DNA of 64,000 nucleotides, taken from positions 57,889,249-57,953,248 of the forward strand of contig NC_088295.1 in the NCBI RefSeq assembly GCF_032854445.1, written 5' to 3'. Position 1 is the first letter of the stretch. Each line of letters opens with the position of its first letter. Positions 24,393 to 37,292 of the stretch are shown here, one piece after another. Under the pieces are notes generated by a model that ran no database searches, was not told the origin of the DNA, and worked only from the letters and a program-made list of their open reading frames with translations. A program made the position numbers and the translations under genes. The DNA is from Liolophura sinensis (Eukaryota; Mollusca; Polyplacophora; Chitonida; Chitonidae).

Positions 24393-27300
24393 ATGACAAT
24401 CAGCGCCGCCAGATGCGGCATATTGCTGGTGGCAAAACGTGCATCTGATGCACTGTCTTATGGTGCTACAGCAAGAACAGCTGGTATTTTGACGCGTCTG
24501 TATCATGTCGCAAATCTTTCAACAACAACGGTCGTGCATCCGTCTGTAAGGGCACTCTTATGTAAACCTAGAGCCCCCTTTCGAGTATACTCCGATTCAA
24601 CGGGTATGTTGTTTGGAAATTATTTTATGCATACTCTGGTGATATTGCATAGCATAAGAGTAGTTCATTGTGTTTATTTTGTTTTGTTTATTTTATTTTG
24701 TTTACTTGTATTAGTCCAAGACGGTTCGAACATTGTCTTTATTTACGATCAGGTAACGGGAGGTTACTCAAATGGTTACACAGTCTGTCACGATTTGTGG
24801 CAAAACTTGCCGGTGTTGCATTATTTGCGTTTTGGGTTTTCGTAATGAGTTGTGATCCACAAAATCTGTCAAACGGAAAAATACCGATTACAAGAAAGTG
24901 CAGAATAAAGAAAAGGCTGATGTGCAGCATCCGATTTTGTTAATGTTCTTAAACGTTCAAGAAGATTACCAAATAGCTAAGACATTGATCCCTATTTGAG
25001 ACTGCACCCATCTGTGCGCTTTGCTCACATGAGGTAGTTGTGAAGTGGAGTAATCACACTTGTTGACGGTGAGCTCACTTCTGTCATATTGCTTTAGAAA
25101 GAATAACCTTGAGGTTATGACTTTTGATAGCTGAATGCAAGCAGATGTATGGCTGGGTCGAGGGATTATCTCCCTTGAATCATTCAGTGACATTTTGAGT
25201 GCCCACAACGATCACATGACTAAGATTTAGATGGCAGCTGCAGTAGGTTAGATCCTAGAAATGTCCTTTTTTGTCAATTTATGTGATTGCCGTGGATTGT
25301 TTTTGGTTAGGCCAACCTTAATGCATGGAATATTGATTTTTTTACTTGTTAAATATAAAATAGATAGATTAAGTAATGAGTAACCCAATGCTGACATACA
25401 TGCATATATCTGATACACGTTGTAAGTCTTTTGAATTGTTTCATGTCTGATCAGTATGGCTACTTCAGGGGCCACCGTGGCGCAGTTGGTTAGCGCGCTA
25501 GCGTAGCGTAATGACCCAGGAGCCTCTCACCAATGCGGTTGCTGTGATTTCAAGTCGGGCTCATGCTGGCTTCCTCTCTGGCCGTATGTGGGGAGGTAAT
25601 GAGCAACCTGCGGATGGTCGTGGGTTTCCTACGGCCTCTGCCCAGTTTAAATAAATATGGCTACTTCTTGTACTTGGAGGGCTTTATCTCAAGGCTTGAG
25701 TGAATCTTCTTGTTACATTTTTTCATTGTAGGCCCAGAAATGCTGCACAGACCATCAAATTTTGATAGGAAAATCTTGGTGTGGTCTAAAACATATCCAT
25801 CATTAGGTGACATACCAGAGGCTGTGCCGTAAGTACATGTGCTACGTGTGTATGTTGATTTATGCCAACCCCAAACTAGGGTATGCAGACAGTACTTGGC
25901 TCTCCTCAAACTCTGATGGGTGAAATCTATTTGTTTTGTTCTGAGTTGAAAGTCCTATATATATATCTTTAGAGAAATCAACAGTGTAAAAGTGTTGAAA
26001 TTTGGTGAAGCATAACATAAATACTTTAAATCTTCAACCTTATGAACTTCTAATTTCCAGGGATCAAAATAACTCTTGTCTACATGTCGGAAACAGGCAA
26101 TTTTTATCAGCGACAGGTCACAAAAAAAATCATCGACAAGTAGGCCCAATAAGTTTACAATCATGTTTAAGTCAATATCCATGGATGTCTAAATTTGTGA
26201 AGTGTGTATATTTACTTGGCGTTCTCATAATCAAAATGCTGTCGCAAGTCTTCGTCATTTTCAGCCCAAACAAGTCAACACTGTTAGAACGTCATTTAGC
26301 AGACAAGGCCGTCATCAACAAACATATCGTATTTTTGATTTCAATTCTGAGACCAAACGTACCTTCAACGTTGAAGAGCGCGCATTGGTTATCTTAGCAA
26401 CAGCAAAATTACATCTGCAAAAATGCTTTTGCTATCACTTTTTGCACAAGGCATATAAATTAAATCTTCTCGAGTACGGTATGAAACACCAGTCAGATAA
26501 ATAAGTAAATAATAAAATGTGAAGTTAATATTTATTGTCTTGGCCTCTTCATATCGCCCAAAAGCGTACAGATTTAGGACGACATTGCTAACTTTTCTCA
26601 CTCGAGGACTAAGCATGGCGTCGCAGGTGTAAACTGGAGCAATTCGAGACACACATATAAATGTACACAAGTACAGACTAAACTCTCGCAAGCAAGTTTT
26701 CATTTTGATAATATTGAATAAAAAGCGAAAAGCTACAGAAATCAAATATTCTTGTTACATGGTAGTCTGATATTGCTTTGCCAAACTGAAATCATATGTC
26801 CGCCAAACTGAAATTATCTGTCTGCAAAATGTGACAATGCATGGCGATCTGTAGCGCTATTACTGATTATGTACTTTCTAAAAGTCAGACTGATTTGGAC
26901 AGGTAGATACCTGTAGGTGACAGTTACAAAAAAAAAAAAATCTACCTGTCTCTGTGACAGGTGGTTTTAAAAAAAACATTTCTACCCCTGAATTTCAGTG
27001 AAAATTATGGCCTTATTGAGAAAAATAACCTGTTTGTGTCACTACAGACGCAAGCTTCATAAAATTGTGCAAATTATTTTTGTACCCCCATGGTTCTCTC
27101 ATAATGTTTCAAAATATTAGTCACAGTGGCAGTTGAAAAGGTTGATAAATTAGTGTACATAAAAAAAACTTAGCGAAAGCTAATGAAACTGCACATGTTT
27201 TAGTTTGTAAATTTATCCATTCTCCCTTTTTTCCTCATTTTTTTAAAATGCTGAACATGCTGAAGGACCTTTTGTTTAGCCGAATGTCCATGTGACAGGT

Positions 27301-27557
27301 GCTTATGTTTTTTTGTGAATTTTGCATGATTTAAAGTCTTGTTGACATTTGTCTTTGATAGGCATGCCAAGATGAAGAAGGCCAAGGATGTTTTTCGAAT
27401 TCGTGTCAACATTTGGATGGGTGTGTGGACTGTAATTGGATGTATTGTTATGATTTACTGGGGTCGTAAATCTGCCAGAGAGGGTAACAGTCTGGAGAAA
27501 GAGAATATGCTCTGGCACCAACAAATTAACGAGCAAGCCAAAAACAAGAAGGTGTAA
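24393..27557 (+). CDS. FAM162: FAM162A/B-like mitochondrial membrane protein
   Basis: Three exons join in frame: 24393-24603, 25732-25828 and 27362-27557 (TAA). They give 167 residues; human FAM162A has about 154. The first 70 residues are rich in Arg, Ala and Ser and have few acidic residues, like a mitochondrial targeting sequence. Residues 71-86 carry the family hallmark GPEMLHRPSNFDRKIL. A transmembrane segment follows at about 118-136 (NIWMGVWTVIGCIVMIYW), then a charged C-terminal helix. FAM162A (HGTD-P) is described in vertebrates as a hypoxia-induced mitochondrial protein promoting apoptosis; the role here is inferred from family. A single ancestral-type copy cannot be assigned to A or B by sequence. 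Confidence 0.93.
25470..25652 (+). repeat. SINE family A with tRNA head, in FAM162 intron 1
   Basis: Begins GGGGCCACCGTGGCGCAGTT with GGTTAGCGCGCTAGCG, matching a tRNA A-box region. The B-box area is TTTCAAGTC. It breaks off in CTGCCCAGTTTAAATAAA, lacking most of the 3' body. Confidence 0.85.
26463..26517 (+). repeat. SINE family A 3' end
   Basis: GAGTACGGTATGAAACACC followed by an A-rich tail, in FAM162 intron 2. Confidence 0.65.
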
Positions 27558-27779
27558 GAAATTATGACCAATCCGACACATAGTATTGATATCCGTGATT
27601 GAATATTGGGTGTGTCATGAGTCCAATATGTGAGTTGAACTAGTATATACGTGTACCAGTAGTAACTTTTTTGATGATGCTTCTGTATTTGCGTTTTTAC
27701 CATCTTGTAAAAAAAAAAAGATATTTGCTGGAACTAACGTCTTACCTTATCACAAAAGACTATTGTCCTCTGCAGTTTT

Positions 27780-27785
27780 AATAAA
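27780..27785 (+). terminator. FAM162 polyadenylation signal
   Basis: AATAAA about 220 nt after the stop codon, the first canonical hexamer downstream. Confidence 0.65.
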
Positions 27786-27934
27786 GGTGATACATATTTT
27801 ATCAATGGAGTTTTGTTCACATATTTTTGTTTTTGAATGTTTAGTGAATAGGAAACACAAGTTCAATCTAAGCTGTAGTCCTGCACAACAATTAAAAAAG
27901 TATCTTAAACCAAGCATTCTAGTGGTCGTAAAAG

Positions 27935-28075
27935 GGAAAGTCTGCCCGCAGCCTGCAGAAGATCATGGGTTTCCCACAGGCTCTGCCTAGTTTCCTCTCG
28001 GTGTAAAGCTGGTCTCAGTCATATAAGTGACATATTCTTGAGTACAATGTAAAAGATGTGAAACAACACAAATGA
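27935..28075 (+). repeat. SINE family A, diverged
   Basis: GCAGCCTGCAGAAGATCATG, GGCTCTGCCTAGTTTCC and ATATTCTTGAGTACAATG appear in the family order. Confidence 0.65.
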
Positions 28076-28548
28076 TCAAGTTTAGTGGAATATCAGCTGA
28101 TAACTTTCGTCTTTGTTATGCTGTACAGTGATACAGTCTTACCAGCACCATAAAGCAAACCTCCTACATGAAGCATTGTTGTAAAATGAGTCTTAATATT
28201 GTTGAAAGCGAACTCAAATTCCTTGCTGATTCACTGACTGTCAAGCTCATAACCCAAAAGGTTACATGCTTGAATCCAGCCTTCGTTGTTTCGGATGCAG
28301 CCTTGTCAGGTACCTGGTGAAAAGGCCGACAGTTTATTCCAGTTACAGTGCTCCCGATGTCTCCACCTGTAAAACTGGGCTCACATTCACAAAATATTGT
28401 AACTCAACTATTCGTAACTTTATTTTTGTAAAATTGTATCACTTTATAAGCTTCTGTAACCAAGACAAGCTAAGGTCTTATAGAAAAAATGTTATCCAAA
28501 AATTTGACTTGCTGTGTTTGGCGGAAGTGGCCCCAGACCTCTGTCATG

Positions 28549-28595
28549 TAAGCGAAAAATTCTTGAGTACGCCATTAATCCTATAAATAAATAAT
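28549..28595 (+). repeat. SINE family A 3' end
   Basis: TTCTTGAGTACGCCATTAA followed by ATAAATAAATAA. Confidence 0.65.
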
Positions 28596-28868
28596 TCAAT
28601 TTGCAAGTAGCCAAGCAACTAAAGGAAACTTATGGATATTTGGATATTTCGTCTTTCTTTTTTTAAAGTGGGAGTTAAGTGCAGGCTATGGGATTGCATG
28701 TTAACCCACCCCTCCACAAGGTTAACAGGTAATTCAAACTTTCCTTTGCAATGTGATTGTCCAAGTACGTAAGTAAGTTTGTACGAAAATACGATTTGGA
28801 ATATCAGTAGCCATATTAATCTCAAATTCACTACCCAGCAAAGTTGGGTTTGTTCTCGTTGCTCAACC

Positions 28869-28925
28869 TCGCCACGATATGGCTGAACGATATGGATGTG
28901 ACGTTAAGCCATAACCATTCATTCA
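28869..28925 (+). repeat. 57-bp SINE 3' end with target-site duplication
   Basis: CGATATGGCTGAACGATATGG and GTGACGTTAAGCC are flanked by the 10-bp direct repeat TTGCTCAACC (28859-28868 and 28926-28935). The end resembles the GCGGCGTTAAAC type known from gastropod SINEs and is related to family B. Confidence 0.75.
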
Positions 28926-28950
28926 TTGCTCAACCACTTCAGACAAACAA

Positions 28951-29187
28951 GCCGCGCTAGCGAAGCGTAATGACCCAGTGGTCTCTCACCAATGCGGTCG
29001 CTGTGAGTTCAAGTCCAGCTCATGCTGGCTTCCTCTCCGGCCGTACGTGGGAAGGTCTATTAACAACCTGCGGATGGTTGTGGGTTTCCCTCGGGCTCTG
29101 CCCGGTTTCCACCCACCATGATGCCGTCGTATAAGTGAAATATTCTTGAGTACGGCGTAAAACACCAATCAAATAAATAAATAAATC
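28951..29187 (+). repeat. SINE family A, near full length
   Basis: Starts within the tRNA-like head (GCGCTAGCGAAGCGTAATG), has the B-box GAGTTCAAGTCC, and ends CACCAATCAAATAAATAAAT. Confidence 0.88.
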
Positions 29188-29479
29188 AGACAAACAAGCA
29201 AATATTTATAACCTACGGTCAGATGGGTAAAGCCGCAAACCATAGGTATATGACACTCGATTAAAATGTTGTGGCTGTTTTGTTGCAGGTTATTCTGCAG
29301 ACAAGGTGAAGAGTTTTAAATATGTTTGATAGTCGATGCATCCCTTACATGTAAGTGTTGTGCAAACTGGGAATTCATGGGAGACTACTCCAATGTACTT
29401 TTTTCCCCAAAGTTTCTTTTTGCCTACAACTCTGCTATACTTACAGGATCTTTTCTCACAGAACCTAACTTAGGATTTG

Positions 29480-29665
29480 GCCTAGGGTCTGGACCTCGGG
29501 ATCACGAAGCGGTCTTAGACTTAAGTCAAAATTTCAAATTCTTTTAAAAGTGTTATTTAATTCTGACGTAACAGGGTCAAAATATTACTTGACAAAATAA
29601 ATTCTATCTATCCTAATGCAATGTCTAAGATCGCTTTGTGATCCCGAGGCCAGGGCCTTTGTAGT
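29480..29665. mobile_element. inverted-repeat element
   Basis: The arms CCTCGGGATCACGAAGCG + GTCTTAGAC (29486-29522) and GTCTAAGATCGC + GTGATCCCGAGG (29624-29660) are about 36 bp. They bracket about 100 AT-rich bases. Confidence 0.65.
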
Positions 29666-29669
29666 CCCC

Positions 29670-31834
29670 GCACCCTAGCCTACTGTGCTGGTGTGTATAT
29701 ATATAGTCTCCGCTGTCTCACAGTAGCAGGCAGTAAGTCGCACTAAAGCTCAGTCCTGCGTAGGGGAGGAATGGTTAAAGAAACCGTCTAACTGTGGGGA
29801 CTTTTTGTTGTAGCGAACCACAGTCACTCCTGTCATTCTTGGAGAAAATCGCTTTATTGAATGTTCAAATTCTTTTCAATTCATGTTCCGTTGAAGCTTC
29901 CTTTTTTTTTAAACATGTTTATTTTCCTTTGCATGTACACAGTAAGCCATAGGCTTATAACGTGTAAGTGTGAAGCTTCCTTGCGCATCGTGTATCTCGA
30001 TTCGCTTCGCCTTTACGTACGAATGATTAATATGACATGCATTTCGTTGCATAACAACGATTTAATCACATTTGCCCACTGTCTTTGTGTATTGGCGTGA
30101 GCTCCCAATTTCTCTTAATTCTTTGCAATGTTTTTTGCTTATTCTTCTATACCGCTTCGTTGTATAAGTCAGCTGGTTTCCTTTGTGGTTCTGGTTCAAT
30201 TTATGTTTTGAGCAAAGCAGACAGAATTATCTTAATTAGTACGATGACCTGACTCGATGCTACATGAATGCATCGTTCTGACAGGCTCTAGTTCTTTTCC
30301 TTTAGTTCAAGATATAGTTGCGCTTTCGTTCTCCGTCTCTCTCTATAAATATATTGCGTTTTGTAACACTTCGTTGTACGTCTTCGCCTACTACTTGTTA
30401 TTTCGGCTCACCTATGGAACTGCCTATAACTCGTTCTAGTTCTTTCTGCGTCGAGCTAATATTCTACTAAATATTTGTTGCTAAATCAAGTTGATTCGCG
30501 AAAGTTGTCCTATAGATTCGTACGTCCCTCCGCCAAATCTGGGAGTCCCTGTGGTAGTTTTTGGAATTAATCTTGTCTTAATGCGTACTGTTTCGTTGTA
30601 GTTGGTGCCACAATGCACATTGGGACTGGAACTAAAAGTGTTGCCTGTCAGTGGATACAACACAGGAAACCTGGGTCCAGTACCATTCACAAATAGGATT
30701 GTTTTTAGATTCAGCTGCTGCCATTATTCTCGAAGTCTTGCAGGTGGCGATATATGACTTTAATAACCGTGCATATGTCTGAAAGTCATTTACACTCCAT
30801 GTATAACATTCCAGACCGGAATCCGTTTGAAGTATAACAGACATCCTGTGGGCTGGACGTTCATGCTAGCGGTACATGCTCTCTCTCTTTCTCTGTCGTT
30901 GGATACCACATATATTTCCCTCCAGTATATGACATGTTATTTGTTCATGGAGACTTCGCCCATAACTCCTCAAAGGCCGGTGTTTTGCACCAAGGTATAT
31001 GGGTTTGTACTGATAAATTTTGTCTCCATCACACGTATGTCAAAGCTTCTTGAGCTTGCAAAACATTCTATATAATTGGAGACATACAGCATCGAGAGTA
31101 AAACCAGAGCAGCGACGACAGTGTGATAGCTGGCAAATGCTTACACGTAACCGGGTGAAATACAGCCTCTTGTCAAGTTACCTCCGTCAGGGTTTTATTC
31201 TAGCTCTTCATATAAATGCATAAATAGTAGCATTTTACACGCCCCCAAGCACCATGGCTTAATTTGACGGAAAATATGCTTAAATTACAGAGGTATAGTT
31301 TCAAGACATAAAATATGCCCCGAAAAATGGAAATTAAAACGAAAATCACATACTTTTGGTTTATATTTCTCACGTAACCATAATCTTCGTTACACTTATT
31401 TTTCATGACCTACAGCTTCCACGGTATACCTCCTCTAAAATATATACTGGCCAGGCTGCAGCATTTGCAACAATTTCCTTAATTGTTTGCAATATGACTT
31501 CCTATTTTCCTTTTCTGAAAGAAACCACCAATACACTTTGAATGTAAAGGAAACAAGGCTATAATCTATTACATCTAACTTTATATTAATCTGAACTTTA
31601 ACAGTCTTAAGATACTGCTGTAGGTATATGAAGAAATTAAACTGTGGCTAGTGTTACCAAGCGTTTTGCAAGAGCAAATATATGTAGTTTGCACGAAAGA
31701 CCAATTTAAATTACTGTAACATGTCAGCCTTCTGTACTTTTACAAACGTTTCTGTCGTGACTGTATCACGGTGAATTAATGTCATTTACGAGAAAGTTGC
31801 ATTTACTAATACATGTATAGAGGAAGTCATGCTC
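29670..31834. other. intergenic spacer, no gene seen
   Basis: Scattered short frames only; no domain or exon structure recognised. Confidence 0.45.
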
Positions 31835-32330
31835 GTGTTGATGGTGTCTTAATTACTTTAGGTGAGGATTCCATGAACCAGGTTGGAGAATGTCATGTTG
31901 ATGTTAATGGTGTCTTAATTAGTTTATGTAGGTGAGGATTCCATGAACCGGGTTGGAGGAAATCATGTTAATGATGACAGTGTCCTAATTAGTTTAGGTG
32001 AGGATTCCATGAACCAGATTGGAGGAAATCATGTTGATAATGTCTTAATTAGTTTTCGTGAAGATGTCTTGCTGATGTTTATGATGCCTTAATTAGTTTA
32101 GGTGTGGATTACATGAGTCTGGATGGAGGAAACCATGTTGATGATGTCTTAATTATTTTAGGCGAAGATTTCATGAAGCAGGTTGGAAGATGTCATACTG
32201 ATGTTGATGATGTCTAAATTAGTTAAAGTGAAGATTCCATGAACCTGGATGGGAGAAATCATGCTGATGTTAATGATGTCTTAATTAGTTTAGGTGAGGA
32301 TTCCATGAACCAGGTTGGAGGATGTCATGC
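31835..32330. repeat. degenerate minisatellite, about 66-70-bp unit
   Basis: Seven to eight units carry GTCTTAATTAGTTTA, GTGAGGATTCCATGAAC and GGTTGGAGGA in order, starting near 31861, 31931, 31997, 32101, 32161, 32228 and 32293. Units differ by substitutions and short indels, so the array is older than the one at 21835. Confidence 0.88.
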
Positions 32331-33032
32331 TGATTTTCAGGATTTCTATATTTTGAATAGGTCAAAATTTTAATTTAAAATCAAGGCTGTCATGGTTTTT
32401 TCATTTATGTATATTGGAGGGGTTGCACTTCCCACATATCCATGATCTCCTGTACAAGTTCGGAAAGTCAGCCTGAAGTATGTATATCGAGTTCCGACAG
32501 AGATGTACATATCCGATTCACCAGACTCGTTAAAGTCGCTTGAAATGTATACTATATACTTTAGGTGCATTCACGGTAGTTCAGCATTAGTGGATGTCAG
32601 GATGACATATTAGACGGGGAGAAATCATTTCTGGTAAGGGGGTGCTAGGATGGACATGCACTTCATTGAGTAAACTGACAGAGATGATGGAAAGTAGATC
32701 TCACCCTAGTAAAAATCGTTCAGTCCAAAATGTTATGCAGGCTTGACCTTGAGTTCGCCCCAGATGTAAATCGCAATGCTAGAATCATCCTATAATATAT
32801 CAGCAATATGGAAATTTAGCCGTCTGCGAAACTTGAAATGATTCAATTATAGATTATTGACACGAAACAAAATATTACACTTATTGCCTACTTGTACAGC
32901 ACAATGGATGTGTACGTGTGTATCAGTTTTTCATATTCCCAAAAAATTCTCTTACTGTGGTTATTGAAGAATTGTCTAATTCCACTACAGTTTTAAATAG
33001 ATCATTAAACTTGTGTACTGTGTACTAGAACT

Positions 33033-33035
<3 letters not shown>

Positions 33036-33094
<59 letters not shown>
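33036..33094. repeat. TA microsatellite, about 29 units
   Basis: Uninterrupted TA dinucleotides. Confidence 0.95.
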
Positions 33095-33096
<2 letters not shown>

Positions 33097-35091
33097 TTTA
33101 GCTGACCTCTATGTTGTATTCTAGATTCTCATGCACTAGGCTAGTAGTAATAAAGTACATGTATAATTAAACACTACTTAGTCGACACACAACAAAAATA
33201 GTGTAGTTAAAGAGTAGTTGTATGTTACGGACTAAGATTACGGCAAAGCTCGCTGCAAACTGGCTAAAACCAGAGTGACATATAAGCGGACTAACGGTGA
33301 CATGCACCCGGGCACTTAGCGTCTAAATACGGTTCATTTCAAAACGAGGCAACCGCGCTGTGTATATAGGTCGACCGTACTACAAGCTGAGGACACTAGT
33401 GCCAAGCCAGGTCCAAGCGTACCTCAACCAGTGCAACTGCATCAATATCCGCGTGGTTTGTGTACCTTACAAGTGCGAACAAACTCCATGTCATTGGATT
33501 GTTCTAAATCATCCGCGTGGGCCAAATCAGGACTAGCCCATTATTTCTTTTGCATCGCCGTTCTCTGGATATATACTGTACCTTCCAAATAGCCTACGAT
33601 AGCCCTAGGCTTTTGCTCGGAGGAACATAATTGGACTGGTCCAAATGTACAAATATTCTCCTATATGACAACCATTTGGGCGTAGGAAGCGGGATGGCGG
33701 GGTGGGTCGGGGGTGGGAGTGGGCACCCCCCTCACACTTTTAAAAAGAGTGGGGAGGGGAGCATATCTTTTGCCCCCACCCCCACTTTTCAGGTTATATA
33801 AATTATATAAACTTGTAACACAAACAGGTCCCTTCGCCGAATAAAGCATCACACTATTGCAAATATATTTTCTCGGTAACTAAACACGGTAAACTGCAAA
33901 TTTCCCAGTACACATTAGTAGGCCTATTGATATAGGGCCTACATGTTTTTTCCGTCCTTGGGCCTACATATTTGTATATGTTTATGAGTTAGTTCCCTTA
34001 GATGGGACTCAGTCGACTGAAATGAAGCCGCCTGACAAACTTCGTCGAGTCAACTTTAAAATAAATCCAACAACATTTTTCATGGAGTTTGACATATAGT
34101 TCATTTTATTGTTTTACTTTCTTTTTATGAGAAATGTCATTTTTCTGCAATGTCGGTTTTGTATTTTCTGCATTCATGCAACCATGGCTGCAGTAGTCGT
34201 GAGTTTGTTAATTTTGATTATTTCTCAAAGATTTTGCTTTTCCAGATCACATGTTATAGTGTCACGAAGTTAGATATACCTGTTTTTCCAAACTGATAAT
34301 GTGCCTAAATTACATAGGTTTGTGTAGGTTTACTTTCAGTACATATATAGAAGTAGCATATATTAATACATACAATTCTCCAATGGAAGGGCAAATCATC
34401 TACAGTGTAAGTTGACAAAAAAGTGGACTTATTTGTCCCCAAACACAATCTTTTTTTCTAATTTAGTGACTGTGTTTCAATGCGATGACGTTGCAGTTCT
34501 ATTCAGCTCAAAGAACAGAATAAGTAATATATTTGTACAATACATACACTCGCCGGTGTTATGTTATTTATTTCATTATGGGTTATCATTCCAAGACCAT
34601 TTCACTTAGGACGGGCTGCAAGATTCATAGGTAAAGGAAAGATAAGTAACGGTTGTAACCACCGACTTTGGCGCGTTACTGACAAGTTCCCTAAATCAGA
34701 CGCACGCCTTTTATCTGAGCCAATTAAAGGCTTGATCAAAAAGCGTATGTATACAAGTGAATGACATTGATTTCAGACGAAATCAAGCCAGCGCGAAAAG
34801 GCCCGCAAGTTTACCACCAAGGCCCAGTAAAACATATATGTTTCTTTCCACCGATTCTCCTCCTTACGAGTTAAATGCTTGTAGGCCTGTTAGTCAATCT
34901 ACACCAACCTTTCTCCGACATGCATAAATTTAATGTTGAATTCTGGATAAATTGTTACAATGTTCTTTGTTGACCCGTGGTTCTCCAGGCAAAATGGTCA
35001 CCAATTGAGGTAAAGTTCTATTTCAATTTTTTCAGGCAGGCTTAAATGGTCAACAACACATCAACCCTCGTCTTTTGTGCTGGAAATCTTG

Positions 35092-35112
35092 CCCCCCCCC
35101 CCCCCCCCCCCA
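35092..35112. repeat. C homopolymer
   Basis: About 21 consecutive C followed by AACACACACACAC. Length in the real genome is uncertain. Confidence 0.9.
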
Positions 35113-35782
35113 ACACACACACACACTTTGAAATTGCTTCCTACGCCCCTGATCCAAGTCGCAATGCTACAAATGTTTCACATCCCTACCAGAATTAGAT
35201 GCTCATTTATCGCATGTAGCCTAGTATTTTTTTTTCTCGTCTCGCTCGATCAATCAATGGGCCGGATTTCCCCATCCTACGCATATGGACTATGAAAGTT
35301 CTATATAATCTGTAACTGGGTGTAAGTTGTTGATTTTGATACCTCGGTGCTCGAAAACGAATGTTCTCGAAAATTTCTGTTCTAAACTTGATATAGGCTG
35401 TGAAATATACCTAGCTACCACTTGATGACAAATAAACATATATTTATTTACAGGCCTCTATCGCACGGATGTTTTCAAGAATTATTCCATCAACTATTTT
35501 TTGGCGTACAAAAGCTCGATATGTAGGCCTACAGGTAGGCCTATATACCCTAGTATATCTAGGTCGAGCTGAGTCGGACGAAATCATGGCAAGCTTATAG
35601 GGCAAGACCATCTATAGGCCTATACCAGGTGGTATATGTACGGTACGTAGGCCTACTGATCGGGTATTGACGAGATAAAATTATTGGCACTGCACATGTT
35701 CTCAGATTTGAACTCACCAACCAACTTGAAACAGTCGTGAAAACAGTCATGCTGGCACCATAAATAAATAAATAAATAAATT

Positions 35783-35820
<38 letters not shown>

Positions 35821-36585
35821 ATACCTTCGGTCCTCAAATGAACCAGCAAGGCTGGATTCGAGCCTGCGACCTCGTGTATATACTGCGTAGGCCTACCGGT
35901 ACGGTATTTGTCAGGAACCGATCTACATGTATATAATGTATATAAATTTAGGCCAGTGGCGTACATTATAGTGTAATTTAGGCCTATAAATGTATGTTCT
36001 AGTAGAATCTCAGTATAACAGTTTACACTTATATCATGTTGAATTCTTGAATTTAGCTTCTGGCTGAACATGCGCTACATAGATCTATGTGTAGGCCTAG
36101 GGTCAGTCGAGGCTATATGAATCATATACAATGTATCCCGAAGGCCGCAGTTCAAGCTTATTTTCTGTATTACAGGTATGACGAGAAGTTTGACGGCTTA
36201 CACTTGCACGTCTAATGTACATGTATTTAGAAAGTGACAGTTAAAACTTGGAAGTTAAATATGGTAATTCATTGAAAATCCAGTGGATCGTAGGATGTAG
36301 GCTACATTATCTCTGTTGTAGGCCTAGGCTACGTTGTCTTCGTGACACAAATGCCCCTTTCAGTACAGCTTTTATCATTGGTGAAGGGGAGGTAACTATG
36401 GCTCCTAAAGAAAGCTTAGATTGATTAATTTATTGTGCTCGCATTTGACCACAAAACATACGAATGACATTGATAATAGACCCCTCTCCGATTATTAATG
36501 TCACATAGATAATAGTAATTGAATATTTTGCTGTATTAATTTCACGAAGTATCTAGTTAATTTTTTAGAATGTTCCTTGCAACTT

Positions 36586-36667
36586 GGTAGCGTGGCCGAG
36601 CGGTCTAAGGCGCTGGTTTTAGGCACCAGTCTCTCAGGAGGCGTGGGTTCGAATCCCACCGCTGCCA
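36586..36667 (+). tRNA. tRNA-Leu(UAG): tRNA-Leu(UAG)
   Basis: Acceptor arms GGTAGCG and CGCTGCC pair (one G-U) with discriminator A. The D arm is GCCGAGCGGTCTAAGGC. The anticodon stem CTGGT/ACCAG closes a 7-base loop with TAG at 36620-36622. A long variable arm (TCTCTCAGGAGG), expected for Leu, precedes the T arm GTGGGTTCGAATCCCAC. A T run at 36672-36680 is a good Pol III terminator. No intron. Confidence 0.96.
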
Positions 36668-36671
36668 GTAA

Positions 36672-36680
36672 TTTTTTTTT
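36672..36680 (+). terminator. Pol III terminator
   Basis: Nine T residues starting 5 nt beyond the tRNA-Leu discriminator base. Confidence 0.85.
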
Positions 36681-36861
36681 ATTGCCATTTTCTTTGTTTA
36701 TATGACAAGCGATGAAATATTTTCATCGGTGCAGGCATTATATTGAATTTTTGGAGGAGAAAATGGTATTGATAAGAAAGATTTCTGTGCTCGTCATTAA
36801 AATTTAATTCTCGACTATTACTATATGTGTTCATATTTATAAATCGTCCATATTTAGATTT

Positions 36862-36978
36862 AAACCTGGAGACACTTTCACAAAGATGTCGCACTTGTAC
36901 GATATCCCACATATGGGACAATGGTACGTTAATAGTGACGTACAAGATATCGACCACCGTTTGGTGAAAGTGGCCCCC
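36862..36978. mobile_element. palindromic MITE-like element
   Basis: CACTTTCACAAAGATGTCG at the left and CACCGTTTGGTGAAAGTGGC at the right form inverted ends. The inner GTACGATATC/GATATCGACC-type segments also pair. Related to the element at 9089. Confidence 0.55.
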
Positions 36979-37084
36979 GGAACAATTTGTTCATTTTCAG
37001 TAGTTAGATGATATTAATACATAGTACACACTAGCCTATATTTAGATGATGCTGTATACACCGTTTGGCAAAATACGGTGCAGC

Positions 37085-37292
37085 ATTATGCGGCGGCCAG
37101 CATTATGATGGGAGGAAACCGGGCAGAGCCCGCGGGAAACCCACGACCATTCGCAGGTTGATCTTTCCGCGTACAGTCAAGGAGGAAGCCAGCATGAGCT
37201 AAATTTGAACTCACAGCGATCGCATTGGTGAGATGCCCCTGAGTTATTACGCTGTGCTAGAGAGCTAACCAACTGAGCCACGGAGACTCCCA
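37085..37292 (-). repeat. SINE family A, nearly complete
   Basis: Contains GGGAGGAAACCGGGCAGAGC, the B-box complement TTGAACTCACAGC, and the head complement CTAACCAACTGAGCCACGGA. It lacks the 3' tail. Confidence 0.85.

Larger units (their letters stand above)
32331..36585. other. intergenic spacer with simple repeats
   Basis: No gene recognised. It holds TA runs (33036-33094, 35788-35818), a C run (35092-35112) followed by CA repeats, and an (AAAT)n block at 35761-35780. Many TAGGCCTA-like palindromes occur between about 33.9 and 37.6 kb. Confidence 0.5.
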
